From Vibrio inusitatus (lineage in GTDB: Bacteria; Pseudomonadota; Gammaproteobacteria; Enterobacterales; Vibrionaceae), in contig AP024879.1 in the NCBI GenBank assembly GCA_024346935.1, positions 558,001-622,000 of the forward strand: a stretch of 64,000 nucleotides of DNA, in the 5' to 3' direction. Under the pieces are notes generated by a model that did no database searches, was not told the DNA's origin, and saw only the letters and a program-made list of their open reading frames with translations. Position numbers and translations under genes: made by a program. Shown in pieces: positions 47,400 through 56,737 of the stretch (its first letter is position 1; every line of letters starts with the position of its first letter).

Positions 47400-47567
47400 A
47401 TGTCTGTGAAATTTTGCGTAGGAGACGATAAAGACTACCAAGGAAAATTTAAAGTAGGAACATGCGAACATAAAGACGCTAGTCAATATCAAAGCACGTA
47501 TACAGCATCATGTTTCTGCTTGCACCCAAGTGCGCATAATCAATGTTATGTTAAATTAGAATCATAA
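47400..47567 (+). CDS. Possible small cysteine-rich protein (55 residues)
   Basis: An open frame from the ATG at 47400 encodes 55 residues with five cysteines and no hydrophobic segment (starts MSVKFCVGDDKDYQGKFK, ends CYVKLES). It begins 22 bases after the VOC gene. No clear ribosome site is seen, so it may be a chance frame. If real, it could be a metal-binding or disulfide-linked protein. Confidence 0.3.
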   Translation: MSVKFCVGDDKDYQGKFKVGTCEHKDASQYQSTYTASCFCLHPSAHNQCYVKLES

Positions 47568-47926
47568 CTCTCTAAATCAATACCCTCACACTTAACCTAG
47601 CTGTATCCCGTTTCCCTTCTATTGTGTTGATTAACGACTCGTCCTTTCTGTTCTTCTAGCAACTAAAGTATCTAAAACTATTTGAACGATAAAAATGCTA
47701 AGTACTACGTTTTTAACCTCTCATCCAAATGAATTTCGTGGCAAAACACCCAAGCAAAGTTTTCTAGCCATCCCTTAACAATAGAAAAACGCATTCCCTG
47801 TTAAAATATGTCACCATAACGGCTCATATTCATCTATAATCGTCGACCGTATTTTTGGTCTGCTATGATTGCCTGTGTCTCTCTGTGAAAGTTTTCAAGC
47901 TAACCAACGTCTAATAGGAACAAAGA
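47568..47926 (+). other. Long leader of the DEAD-box helicase gene
   Basis: About 360 bases without ORF precede the helicase. The final 100 bases hold pyrimidine-rich stretches and GGAAC before the ATG. Long leaders are common for cold-induced RNA helicase genes. No defined motif is recognised. Confidence 0.4.
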
Positions 47927-49204
47927 ATGTCATTTTCATCACAAGGTTTTTCATCTGATATCGTTCGCGCACTCACTGAGTGTCATTATGAAAAGCTGAC
48001 CCCTATTCAACAGCAAGCTATTCCGCAAATCCGTCGGGGTAACGACATTCTTGCACACGCTCAAACTGGCACAGGTAAAACAGCAGCGTTCTCTCTACCA
48101 ATTATTCAACAGATTATCGACAAGCCTAAATCTCTCACTAGAGGCAGTGTTCGAGGTCTTGTTTTAGCACCAACTCGCGAACTAGCCGATCAGATTGCAA
48201 ATAACATTAAGAGTTTTTCAAAGTACACAAACATCTCTGTTGTTGCTGTATACGGCGGCGCAAAAATGTCATCTCAAGAACGTAAACTTCAAGCGGGTGT
48301 TGATATTCTTGTTGCAACGCCGGGACGTTTAAATGAACACCTTGAGTTAGGTAATGTGAACTTAACTAACTTAGAGTCTTTGGTTTTTGATGAAGCTGAC
48401 CGCATGCTCGACATGGGTTTCATTAATGCAATCCGTACAATTATGGCAGGTGTATCAACACACCCTCAAACGATGATGTTTTCCGCAACTTCATCTTCGC
48501 AAATGAATGCGCTTGCACAAGAATATTTACGTAAGCCTCAACGCATCATTGTTAACGCTGAAAACTCAACAGCATCTACTGTGGCTCATGTTGTCTACCC
48601 TGTCGAAGAAGAGCGTAAGCGCGAATTACTTTCCGAGTTAATAGGTAAGAAAAATTGGAAACAAGTCCTTGTTTTTGTTAACTATAAAGAAACTGCCAAT
48701 GATGTTGTTAATGAGCTAAAGCTTGATGGAATTAATGCAGTGCTTTGTCATGGTGATAAAAAACAGAGTGCACGCCGACGCGCATTAGAAGAATTTAAAA
48801 CTGGCAAGGCTCGAGTATTGGTGGCAACGGATGTTGCAGCTCGCGGTCTCGACATTCAAGGCTTACCTCATGTTGTAAACTATGACATGCCTTTCCTTGC
48901 TGAGGACTATGTACACAGAATTGGTCGAACTGGTCGCGCGGGTCAACAAGGTCATGCTGTATCATTCGTTAGCCGTAAAGAAGAACTGACATTAGTTCAG
49001 GTTGAAAAGCTGATCCAACATCGCATCAGACGTGTTCCACTCGAAGGTTACGAAGTCGATAGCCGTGACGCTTTACTTTCCAAAATGCATAGCAAGCCAG
49101 CATTTAAAAACCGCCAAAGCCGCACAAACAACGCAAATGACCAAAGTAGTGCAGAAAGTCGTCTACGTGTTATGCAGGCACTAAAGAAGCGTGCTAAAAA
49201 GTAG
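47927..49204 (+). CDS. DEAD-box ATP-dependent RNA helicase, RhlE-like
   Basis: The 425-residue protein has the complete motif series: Q motif (FSSDIVRALTECHYEKLTPIQQQAIP), I AQTGTGKT, Ia PTRELA, Ib TPGRL, II DEAD, III SAT, V ARGLDI and VI HRIGRTGRAG. A basic C-terminal tail of about 60 residues is typical of RhlE. It should unwind RNA during ribosome assembly or decay, often at low temperature. Confidence 0.9.
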   Translation: MSFSSQGFSSDIVRALTECHYEKLTPIQQQAIPQIRRGNDILAHAQTGTGKTAAFSLPIIQQIIDKPKSLTRGSVRGLVLAPTRELADQIANNIKSFSKYTNISVVAVYGGAKMSSQERKLQAGVDILVATPGRLNEHLELGNVNLTNLESLVFDEADRMLDMGFINAIRTIMAGVSTHPQTMMFSATSSSQMNALAQEYLRKPQRIIVNAENSTASTVAHVVYPVEEERKRELLSELIGKKNWKQVLVFVNYKETANDVVNELKLDGINAVLCHGDKKQSARRRALEEFKTGKARVLVATDVAARGLDIQGLPHVVNYDMPFLAEDYVHRIGRTGRAGQQGHAVSFVSRKEELTLVQVEKLIQHRIRRVPLEGYEVDSRDALLSKMHSKPAFKNRQSRTNNANDQSSAESRLRVMQALKKRAKK

Positions 49205-49638
49205 CACCTTAGCCATTATGTTTAGTCTGAACGCGTAAAAATGAAAATCACACAACGGCCAGTTAGACTTTAGCGATTTAAACTGACAGCCTAGGGCTTT
49301 GCCAACACAAAGCCCTTCAACTTTTTACTGTATTGTATAATTATCTTAAATACATAAACCATTGTTTTACCCACCCCAGAGCAATAATAATACAAACTAT
49401 CCAAAATATAGGTTGAATTACTCACGCAAACGTTTACTATCCGCACCAAATTATATCGAAGCTGTATATGTTTGGTGATTTGGACCAATCGTTTCTACCC
49501 CGCAACCTAACTCCGGGACTACAGTTTTCCAGTGCTCATTTATTACTGAAGCACCCACCACTCACATGGCTTCGATGTTTGTTCTATCTTATTTAGATAA
49601 GCAACTACCTAATTATTTTAGTTTATTAAGGTTACATT
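49205..49638 (+). other. Leader region of the purine permease gene
   Basis: The 434 bases contain a guanine-type riboswitch aptamer (49458-49528) and, after it, candidate expression-platform hairpins: GAAGC/GCTTC (49550-49573) and CTTAT/ATAAG (near 49586-49600). I see nothing else of note in the first 200 bases. Confidence 0.6.
49458..49528 (+). ncRNA. Purine (guanine-type) riboswitch aptamer
   Basis: P1 is formed by CTGTA (49462-49466) with TACAG (49520-49524), extended by AAG/TTT. P2 is TTGGT/ACCAA, closing the 7-base loop GATTTGG, close to GATATGG of the xpt aptamer. J2/3 is TCGTTTCTA, keeping the conserved TTTCTA. P3 is CCCG/CGGG with one mismatch and a 7-base loop. The J3/1 segment reads GGGACTAC; the C in ACT is the specificity base, which pairs with guanine (adenine switches have T). 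It is about 110 bases before an NCS2 purine permease. Confidence 0.85.
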
Positions 49639-51012
49639 GTGAGTCAAGAAACCCTCATTCAACCAAGCCCAAGTAGTACTTCGGTTATCGACCGTCAATT
49701 CAAGATCAGCGAGCGTAAATCTAGCATTGGTACGGAATTATACGCTGGATTCATAACGTTTTTGGCTATGAGTTACATCCTAGCGGTAAACCCCGCTATT
49801 TTAGGTGATATCCCTGGAATGGATCGCGGTGCAGTGTTTACTGCCACGGCTATTGCCGCAGCAGTTGCTACTCTGATCATGGGTGTTTTTGGTAACTACC
49901 CTGTAATGCTTGCTCCTGGTATGAGCATGAATGGCTTCTTCAAAGGAGTACTATTTAGTGGTTCTGTTGCTCTTTTATGGCATGAAGCACTTTTTGGTAT
50001 CTTCTTATCAGGAATTATCTACCTAATCTTCTCTTTAACTAAGATTAGAAAGACCATGATCGAATCTATTCCTGAAGATCTCAAGCTGGCAATCACCGTT
50101 TCTCTTGGCCTTTTCATTGCTTTTCTTGGTCTTAAAAATGCGGGCATTATTGTTTCAAACCCCATTATCCTGGTGAGTATGGGCGATATTAAAGAACCTC
50201 AGGTGTTAATAGCTTTCATCAGTATCTTCGTTGCTCTAGGTTGTATGATTCGAGACATTAAACTAGCGACATTTATCTCATTTGTTACGTCTATTGTGCT
50301 TACTATTGCTGCTGATGCATTTATGGGTACTTCTAATGCCCCTATTCCTGATTCTCTCGTTTCGATGCCACCAAGTTTAACCTCAAGTTTTGGTGCCATC
50401 TTTAACTTTTCAGCCTTTACACCAGAAAAGCTATTTGACCTGTTATTTATTGTAATAATCTTCTTTATTGTCGACTTCTTTGATGGGTTAAGCACTATCG
50501 TCGGTGTTGGACGTGATGCTGGCATCATTGATAAAGACGGTAAAGTGCCTAACGCGAAATCAGCTCTAGTTGCTGATGCTGGCGGCACGGTTATTGGCAC
50601 AGTACTGGGTACAACGTCAATTACCGCTTTTTCTGAATCGGGTATTGCGTCTTCTCAAGGTGCAAGAACAGGGCTTGCGGCCGTGGTAGTATCAGGCTTA
50701 TTCCTTGTATCATTATTCCTTTTCCCACTATTCTCTATTTTCTCAACAGCAATTGTTGCACCAGCAATGGTCGTTGTGGGTATCTATATGGTTGGAAGAC
50801 TAGGCAGTATTCAGTGGGAAAAGAAAGAATCACGCATTGCTGCGTTCTTTACCATCATGTTTACTATTCTTAGCTTCTCGCCTGCTAACGGTATGGCGAT
50901 GGGCTTTATCAGTTACTCGTTCTCTATGGTGGTTGCGGGGAAAGGGAAAGAAGTACACCCAATCATCTACGGTTTATCCGCCATCTTCGTTACTTATTTA
51001 GTGTTGATGTAA
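49639..51012 (+). CDS. NCS2-family purine permease, AzgA/PbuG-like
   Basis: The 457-residue membrane protein has 12-14 hydrophobic segments. Family motifs include GFITFLAMSYILAVNPAIL, PVMLAPGMSMNGFF and DFFDGLSTIVGVGRDAGI, with TSITAFSESGIASSQGARTGL in the middle. It should import guanine or hypoxanthine with protons; the guanine-type riboswitch supports that. GTG start at 49639. A terminator follows. Confidence 0.88.
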   Translation: MSQETLIQPSPSSTSVIDRQFKISERKSSIGTELYAGFITFLAMSYILAVNPAILGDIPGMDRGAVFTATAIAAAVATLIMGVFGNYPVMLAPGMSMNGFFKGVLFSGSVALLWHEALFGIFLSGIIYLIFSLTKIRKTMIESIPEDLKLAITVSLGLFIAFLGLKNAGIIVSNPIILVSMGDIKEPQVLIAFISIFVALGCMIRDIKLATFISFVTSIVLTIAADAFMGTSNAPIPDSLVSMPPSLTSSFGAIFNFSAFTPEKLFDLLFIVIIFFIVDFFDGLSTIVGVGRDAGIIDKDGKVPNAKSALVADAGGTVIGTVLGTTSITAFSESGIASSQGARTGLAAVVVSGLFLVSLFLFPLFSIFSTAIVAPAMVVVGIYMVGRLGSIQWEKKESRIAAFFTIMFTILSFSPANGMAMGFISYSFSMVVAGKGKEVHPIIYGLSAIFVTYLVLM

Positions 51013-51055
51013 CCTCATATGACAGCGTCACGTAGTGGACTGTTTGATAAATAAT

Positions 51056-51092
51056 AAAAAGGGCGATACTCATTAACAGTATCGCCCTTTTT
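51056..51092. terminator. Bidirectional terminator
   Basis: AAAAAGGGCGATAC and GTATCGCCCTTTTT form a 14-bp stem between the permease gene and the convergent yciH gene. Confidence 0.92.
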
Positions 51093-51109
51093 AATTTAAA
51101 TTGATTTAC

Positions 51110-51421
51110 TCAACCACCTGCCAATTTAACGGTATGGCCTTTCTTCTCTAGATGGGCTTTGATTTTATCTCGGCTGTCACCCTGAATCTCGATAACTCCG
51201 TCTTTTACCGAACCGCCACAGCCACATACTTTTTTAAGTTCTGCTGCCATAAGCTTAAGACCAACATCGTCCATATCAAGCCCCGTTACTAGACAAACGC
51301 CCTTGCCTTTTCTTCCTTTCGTTTGACGTTGAATACGCACAACACCATCACCCTTTGGGCGCTCTACTTTTTCGTCTTCAGGCTTAATGCGCCCGACTTC
51401 TGTTGAATATACAAGAGACAT
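51110..51421 (-). CDS. yciH: YciH/SUI1-family translation factor
   Basis: The 103-residue protein is a SUI1 (eIF1-like) domain: VRIQRQTKGRKGKGVCLVTGLDMDD, then LKKVCGCGGSVKDGVIEIQGDSRDKIKAHLEKKG. It may influence initiation-codon selection. Single gene. Confidence 0.9.
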   Translation of the reverse strand: MSLVYSTEVGRIKPEDEKVERPKGDGVVRIQRQTKGRKGKGVCLVTGLDMDDVGLKLMAAELKKVCGCGGSVKDGVIEIQGDSRDKIKAHLEKKGHTVKLAGG

Positions 51422-51587
51422 AACGTGCCTTATCTGTGAAGTTATGAAGCAATTTTACCATTGATCTGGGATAAGGTTAAACATCGATATTCAGATGACT
51501 AAAAGATTTACTATTTAATATTGTTTTCAATCAGTACTTTAACAGCTATTATAAACAGTATCTCTTATTTAGTTATAGTGCATCAAA

Positions 51588-52553
51588 ATGAGAAAAAAGT
51601 GCATCCCTATCACCGAGCCTCTACTCAAAGCCCAAAGCTGTGCCTTGTTTAATAAACATATAACACTAGACGACTTCGACGCGCTCACTCAACAGCAATA
51701 TAGTCGTAACTCTCTACTCTCAATGTTTAACGACTGGAACCACTTTGTTAGTTTCTGTGGACAGCGTAAGGTTGCAACGCTTCCCGCCTCCACTACCGCT
51801 GTGCGCCTTTTTCTAGAAAAACAAAGTGAGACCAGAAAATACGCCACATTAAAGAGAATGGCGATAACCTTAGGTCTTATACATCGCTTTCACGAGTACC
51901 CTGATCCCTGCAATCACCGACAAGTGAAAATGCTACTGGCACAGCTTCGTTTGGATAAAAAAGGGGATGCTAAACAAGCAGAAGCCTTTAACTCCCAGCA
52001 TTTAAAAGAAATTCATCTGCTACTGGACTCTGAGAGTAGTCTTAAGCAACTAAGAGATGCTGCCATTTTGTCGGTGATGTTCGAGTGTGCTATGAAGCGC
52101 AGTGAACTAAGGGCCTTGCTGTTTCACCAAGTTCAGTTTGAACTATTAGATGATAGCGCAATCAAAATCAATATTAATGAGAATACCTATCAGCTTTCAT
52201 CTTCCAGCAGTGAAATCGTCAAACGCTGGCTACTAATGATTCCAGATCACTTAGGTCCAGTTTTCAGGCGTATCGACCGCCATGGCAATATCGGTGATGA
52301 TGCGCTCGATGCATCTTCGATTTACCGCGTCTTTCGAGCCACAGAAAACCAGCTAGGATTGTCACTTAAACTCTCCGGACAGTCAGCACGCGTTGGCGCA
52401 GCAAAAGAACTCGCTAGACAAGGATACGACGTAAAGGATATAACCGATTTTGGGCGTTGGATAAGTCCAGCAATGCCTGCTCAATACTTGGGTAAACAAG
52501 TATTAGCAGACAGTGAGCGACTAAAGTTCAAGGTCATAAAACCTTGGGATTGA
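51588..52553 (+). CDS. Tyrosine-recombinase-like protein with altered active site
   Basis: The 321-residue protein has a SAM-like N-terminal DNA-binding domain (about 25-120) and a tyrosine-recombinase catalytic domain (from about 150). Box I Arg is in MKRSELRALLF. Box II reads SGQSARVGAAKEL, in which the usual HxxR is QxxR; the Trp/His position is GRWISPAMPAQYLGK, with the candidate nucleophile Tyr in QYLGK. No attachment site, excisionase or other mobile gene is nearby. It may be an old domesticated integrase with changed activity. No clear ribosome site is seen at the ATG. Confidence 0.75.
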   Translation: MRKKCIPITEPLLKAQSCALFNKHITLDDFDALTQQQYSRNSLLSMFNDWNHFVSFCGQRKVATLPASTTAVRLFLEKQSETRKYATLKRMAITLGLIHRFHEYPDPCNHRQVKMLLAQLRLDKKGDAKQAEAFNSQHLKEIHLLLDSESSLKQLRDAAILSVMFECAMKRSELRALLFHQVQFELLDDSAIKININENTYQLSSSSSEIVKRWLLMIPDHLGPVFRRIDRHGNIGDDALDASSIYRVFRATENQLGLSLKLSGQSARVGAAKELARQGYDVKDITDFGRWISPAMPAQYLGKQVLADSERLKFKVIKPWD

Positions 52554-52561
52554 TTCGCACT

Positions 52562-53554
52562 CTAAAGCGCAGTTTTAACCGCTTTTGCTAGGTAATCAGA
52601 GAAAACATGTCCGTTGTTGCTCAGCATTTTAGGGAACATCGAAATCGGTGTCATACCTGGGAACGTATTTACCTCATTGAGGTAAATTTCCCCCTCTTCA
52701 GTTAGAAAGAAATCAATTCGAGACAAGTCTTTGAGGCCCATTTGAACAAACACTTTTCGCGAGTATTGAGCGATCAACTCAAGCTGCTCTTTAGTCAGGC
52801 CCTTTGCCACTATCTCAGTGGTAGAGTGACTCTCTGAGCTGTACTTCTCTTCGTAAGAATAAAAAGTATCTGAAGGTGCAATCACCTCTCCTGGTGGCGT
52901 AATAAATAGCTCACCTTCGTATTCATACGCAGCGACCTCAAGTTCTCTTGGTTTTACGGCTTTTTCTACCAGTACTTGCTCTGAATAGTTAAATGCATCG
53001 CTAATCGCACGTTCAACGCTTTGACTTTCCGTTACCTTGTAACAACCAACCGATGAGCCTTGACGAGCAGCCTTTACAAATAGGCCTCCCCATTCGTTAA
53101 AGGCATCGACTGTCTTCTGAACGCTGTCTTGATTATTCTCAGTTAAGAATAAATAAGGAGTATTTTTAACACCTATTGCGTCATACCAAAGCTTAGACGT
53201 GATTTTATTAAAGCTATTACTGCTTGCTTCAGGTCCACATCCAAAATAAGGGATCCCTGATAGTTCAAACATTGACTGTATATCTCCAGTCTCTCCAGGA
53301 TAGCCGTGAATACAAGGCACAATATAATCAATGCTACAGCGCTCTTCCCCTTCCACTAGTTCCGCCGAATGTATGTCTAAATAGCAATCTTGGCCTCGTT
53401 GGTTGCACCAATTTTCACTAGTGATTTCAACTCGAATGACGTTAAAACCGGTTGTAGTTTCGAGCTGCTGTTGTACATAATCAGCTGAAATCAAAGACAC
53501 CTCGTGCTCTGAGGAACCGCCGCCACAAAGCAAAAGAATATTAATATTCGACAT
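52562..53554 (-). CDS. ddl: D-alanine--D-alanine ligase
   Basis: The 330-residue ATP-grasp enzyme joins two D-alanines for peptidoglycan. Motifs are LLCGGGSSEHEVSLISA at the N-terminus, PCIHGYPGETGDIQ, VKAARQGSSVGCYKV, LVEKAVKPRELEVA and YLNEVNTFPGMTPISMFPKM. It is not part of the mur cluster in this window, so it may be a second (DdlA-type) ligase. Confidence 0.9.
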   Translation of the reverse strand: MSNINILLLCGGGSSEHEVSLISADYVQQQLETTTGFNVIRVEITSENWCNQRGQDCYLDIHSAELVEGEERCSIDYIVPCIHGYPGETGDIQSMFELSGIPYFGCGPEASSNSFNKITSKLWYDAIGVKNTPYLFLTENNQDSVQKTVDAFNEWGGLFVKAARQGSSVGCYKVTESQSVERAISDAFNYSEQVLVEKAVKPRELEVAAYEYEGELFITPPGEVIAPSDTFYSYEEKYSSESHSTTEIVAKGLTKEQLELIAQYSRKVFVQMGLKDLSRIDFFLTEEGEIYLNEVNTFPGMTPISMFPKMLSNNGHVFSDYLAKAVKTAL

Positions 53555-53584
53555 CTAGTTAAACCCAATCAATCTTAGTAAAAG

Positions 53585-54130
53585 TTATTTTAACAGCTCG
53601 AAGCTGTCAGTTGCTGCTAATTCTTTATCCGTAAAGTTTTTAACGAATGGCTTAAGTTTTTGCAACCCATCCGGTAATGATGCTACTGCAGCTTTAGCTT
53701 CATCATAGTCACCGAAATCACCCATCAATACAGAGTAAACAGGCTTATTGTTGATTTCTTTCGATTGTAGCCACAAATCAGATTCTGCATTCAGTGCTTT
53801 ACCAAAGGCTCTAGCTTTCTCTTCATCTGAGATAGTGGCAAGCTGAATAGAGAAACCTTCCGTTGGTGCCAAGGCCGTTCCCTCTGCTTGTGCTTCTGAA
53901 CCTTTAGCGACCTCATCAGTTTCCACAGCATCTTGCTCTTCAATTTCAGAAACTTGTTCTTCAACAATAGCGACATCTTCTTCCTCGATCTCAGCTTTGC
54001 TCTCGTCAACCTCTGTTTGGCTACTCTGATAGTTCTCTTGATAACTTTCTGATTGAACATCTGATTCATAGTCACTTGAACTACATGCAGCCAGTAATAA
54101 AGCTAATGACACAATTGCGGTTTTTTTCAT
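53585..54130 (-). CDS. SPOR-domain lipoprotein
   Basis: The start at 54130 gives a lipoprotein signal (MKKTAIVSLALLLAAC). A long Glu-rich, low-complexity linker (about 22-95) leads to a C-terminal SPOR domain (about 100-180; FSIQLATISDEEKARAFGKAL, YSVLMGDFGDYDEAKAAVASL), which binds denuded peptidoglycan at the septum. In-frame starts up to 54214 precede the signal and are rejected. It lies 30 bases upstream of ddl on the same strand. Confidence 0.85.
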   Translation of the reverse strand: MKKTAIVSLALLLAACSSSDYESDVQSESYQENYQSSQTEVDESKAEIEEEDVAIVEEQVSEIEEQDAVETDEVAKGSEAQAEGTALAPTEGFSIQLATISDEEKARAFGKALNAESDLWLQSKEINNKPVYSVLMGDFGDYDEAKAAVASLPDGLQKLKPFVKNFTDKELAATDSFELLK

Positions 54131-54323
54131 TTTTAATTCTCTTACGCAGTTAGTTCTGAAAATCATGCCCATCATCGGTTGCATAATCAAGAGTAAGCGG
54201 GTGTCTAAGTGCAATTAGACGTGATCAACGGCTCAGTTTTCAGCCTTTAACTGACGAAGTGGCTAAAAATGTCACACTAGTTGCTGAAACAGCTTTAAAA
54301 TTAAACAGATACCGTACCAAGGA

Positions 54324-56699
54324 ATGACAAGTATGAGCCCAATGGATTCGCTGTTTAACCCAAATGCAATCGCCGTTATTGGTGCGTCAAATCGACCTAT
54401 GTCCCCAGGGAAGGTCATTGTTGATAACCTCCTCCATTCTGGTTTTAACGGTACTGTTTTACCGGTGAATCCAAACCACACCTCCGTCTCTGGCGTGCTG
54501 TGTTATCCCAATGTTGAATCGCTGCCTTTAATTCCAGAACTGGCGATCATCTGCATCAACCATCAAGATCTCAATACTTTGTTTGGTGAACTTGATAGTA
54601 AGGGAATTAGAGCGGCTATTTTGATAGCGAACTCACTCTTTGATGAGATGCAGGCGAATGAAATCAAGCGCCTTTCAAAGCGACACAACATCAGAATGAT
54701 TGGCCCAAACAGTCTTGGTATCTGCATGCCTTGGGCTGACCTAAATGCTTCTCTTTCTCCTGTGAGCGTAATGCCTGGGAAAATTGCATTTATTTCTCAA
54801 TCCGGCGCAATCGCAACGACTGTTCTTGATTGGGCGAATGACAAAAAAATTGGGTTTTCTGCATTTGTTTCTATAGGCAGTATGGCGGATGTCAATGTCG
54901 CTGAAGTCATAGACTATCTATCCATGCACAGTAAAACAGAAGCGATTCTTTTGTACGTTGAGCATATTCAAGATGCACGGCGTTTTATGTCCGCAGCTCG
55001 TGCGGCTGCCCGTAATAAGAGAGTATTAGTCCTTAAGGCGGCTCGCTCACAAGTCGGTAAAGAACTTTCGATGTTGCACCATGGCGGGAGTAAGTCTCTT
55101 AATATAGTGTATGACTCAGCCTTTGACCGCTGTGGCCTTCTGCGCGTTCACTCCACTCATGAACTATTTGCCGCAGCCGAAACCCTAACTCACTCAATTC
55201 CTCTTAAAGGAAAACGTCTGGCAATGATAAGTAACGGCTCTGGCCCCGCCGTCATTGCTAGCGATGTTCTAAACCACTTGGGGGGGAAATTAGCTGAGTT
55301 TTCTGAGGAGACAATAACCGCGCTAAATAAGATTTCAAGCGAATGCACCATGAATCCCATAGATCTTTCTGGAGATATGCAAAGTAACAAATTACTAAGA
55401 GCATTTAGTCAATTGTTAGACAGCAAAGACATAGATGCAATTCTCATCATGTTTAGCCCCTCCGCGATAGCGGATCCATTAGACACCGCAACTAAGATAC
55501 TCGATATCTACCAAAACCACCCAAATAGAAGACGAGTGAACCTGCTCACTAACTGGCTCGGTGAAACCTCAGCTAAAGACGCAAGAAGTCTATTTTCAAA
55601 GCACGGAGTACCAACCTACCGCACTCCAGAAAGCAGTGTAATGGCTTTCATGCATCTTGTGCGTTACCGTGCAAGCCAAGTTCAGTTAATGGAAACGCCA
55701 CTATCTATAGAGCATCAAGCTGAAGCCGTGTTTAAAGCAAAGCAAATATTGTCTGAAAGCCCCACAGATACACTGTCAGCCGATAAAGCCGCACAACTAT
55801 TAAACTGTTATCAAATTCAAACAGATCAGGGTCTAACGACTGATATTACTTTACACCTACAGTGTGATGCCACCTTTGGCCCAATCATACTCTTGGGTCG
55901 TAAGGGAGAGGTATGTGATAAACAGTTTGTAGCAGGATTTCCTCCGCTAAACCAAAAGTTGGCTGAAACACTCATAAAAAAAGCATTGAGGCGCGCTACT
56001 CTGACGCCGATAAGCTCTGGTCAATTTGAATCCCTAACCCAGACGCTTGTACGATTTTCTCAGCTTACTGTGGATTTGACACAAATCCAATCGATACACC
56101 TTAGAGGTGCATTCGACGAGTCAGAGCATCTTAATCTCGTGCCACAATCCATTGAGTTGGGGGAAAACCATAATCGTGTCTTAGCCATTAGACCATATCC
56201 AATAGAGCTCGAATCAATAGTTACTCTCAAGGACACTACTGAGGCGCTGTTGCGACCGATAAGACCTGAGGACGAGCCATTACACGCCCAGTTCATTAAT
56301 AACGTCAGTAAAGAGGATTTGTATAAGCGTTTCTTTAGTGATGTTGGTGAGTTTGACCACCAAGCACTGGCTAACTTGACTCAAATTGATTACGACAGAG
56401 AAATGGCCTTGGTTTTAGAAAAAGAATCGCAGATTATCGGTGTAGTCAGAGCCATTACCGATATTAGAAGCAACAGCGCTGAATTCGCTGTGCTTATTCG
56501 GTCAGATATGAAGGGGCAAGGGTTAGGCCGAATACTGATGCAAGCCATTATCGATTATTGTCGCAATAAGGGTATTGCTCGTATAGACGGTATGACCATG
56601 CCATCGAATAAAGGTATGGTCACGCTTGCGCAGAAACTTGGATTTTCCACGCAAGTAGACTTTGAAGAAGGTGTTGTAGAGATGGCGCTACCCCTTTGA
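54324..56699 (+). CDS. PatZ/Pat-type protein lysine acetyltransferase, ATP-grasp shortened
   Basis: The 791-residue protein joins an ADP-forming acyl-CoA synthetase-like part to a C-terminal GNAT domain (about 640-791; LLRPIRPEDEPLHAQFI, AEFAVLIRSDMKGQGLGRILM). CoA-binding (AVIGASNRPMSPGKVI) and ligase-CoA domains (AFISQSGAIATTVLDWA) are present. Compared with E. coli PatZ (886 residues, from memory), about 80-90 residues are missing in frame in the ATP-grasp domain, between YQIQT and CDATFGPIILLG. Such enzymes acetylate lysines in acetyl-CoA synthetase and other targets. The GNAT part looks intact. Start at 54324 or the ATG at 54333. Confidence 0.88.
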   Translation: MTSMSPMDSLFNPNAIAVIGASNRPMSPGKVIVDNLLHSGFNGTVLPVNPNHTSVSGVLCYPNVESLPLIPELAIICINHQDLNTLFGELDSKGIRAAILIANSLFDEMQANEIKRLSKRHNIRMIGPNSLGICMPWADLNASLSPVSVMPGKIAFISQSGAIATTVLDWANDKKIGFSAFVSIGSMADVNVAEVIDYLSMHSKTEAILLYVEHIQDARRFMSAARAAARNKRVLVLKAARSQVGKELSMLHHGGSKSLNIVYDSAFDRCGLLRVHSTHELFAAAETLTHSIPLKGKRLAMISNGSGPAVIASDVLNHLGGKLAEFSEETITALNKISSECTMNPIDLSGDMQSNKLLRAFSQLLDSKDIDAILIMFSPSAIADPLDTATKILDIYQNHPNRRRVNLLTNWLGETSAKDARSLFSKHGVPTYRTPESSVMAFMHLVRYRASQVQLMETPLSIEHQAEAVFKAKQILSESPTDTLSADKAAQLLNCYQIQTDQGLTTDITLHLQCDATFGPIILLGRKGEVCDKQFVAGFPPLNQKLAETLIKKALRRATLTPISSGQFESLTQTLVRFSQLTVDLTQIQSIHLRGAFDESEHLNLVPQSIELGENHNRVLAIRPYPIELESIVTLKDTTEALLRPIRPEDEPLHAQFINNVSKEDLYKRFFSDVGEFDHQALANLTQIDYDREMALVLEKESQIIGVVRAITDIRSNSAEFAVLIRSDMKGQGLGRILMQAIIDYCRNKGIARIDGMTMPSNKGMVTLAQKLGFSTQVDFEEGVVEMALPL

Positions 56700-56737
56700 T
56701 ACCTTTTTATTGTGCACACTTGAAGTGATGCTCACCG

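Noticed and set aside
50199..50600. Open frame antisense to the purine permease gene (133 codons)
   Set aside because: The sense frame is a clear membrane transporter; the antisense product has no family features.
51588..52553. Active genomic island or integron around the recombinase-like gene
   Set aside because: Flanking genes (yciH, ddl) are ordinary chromosomal genes, with no cassettes, tRNA or att-like repeats in the adjacent sequence.
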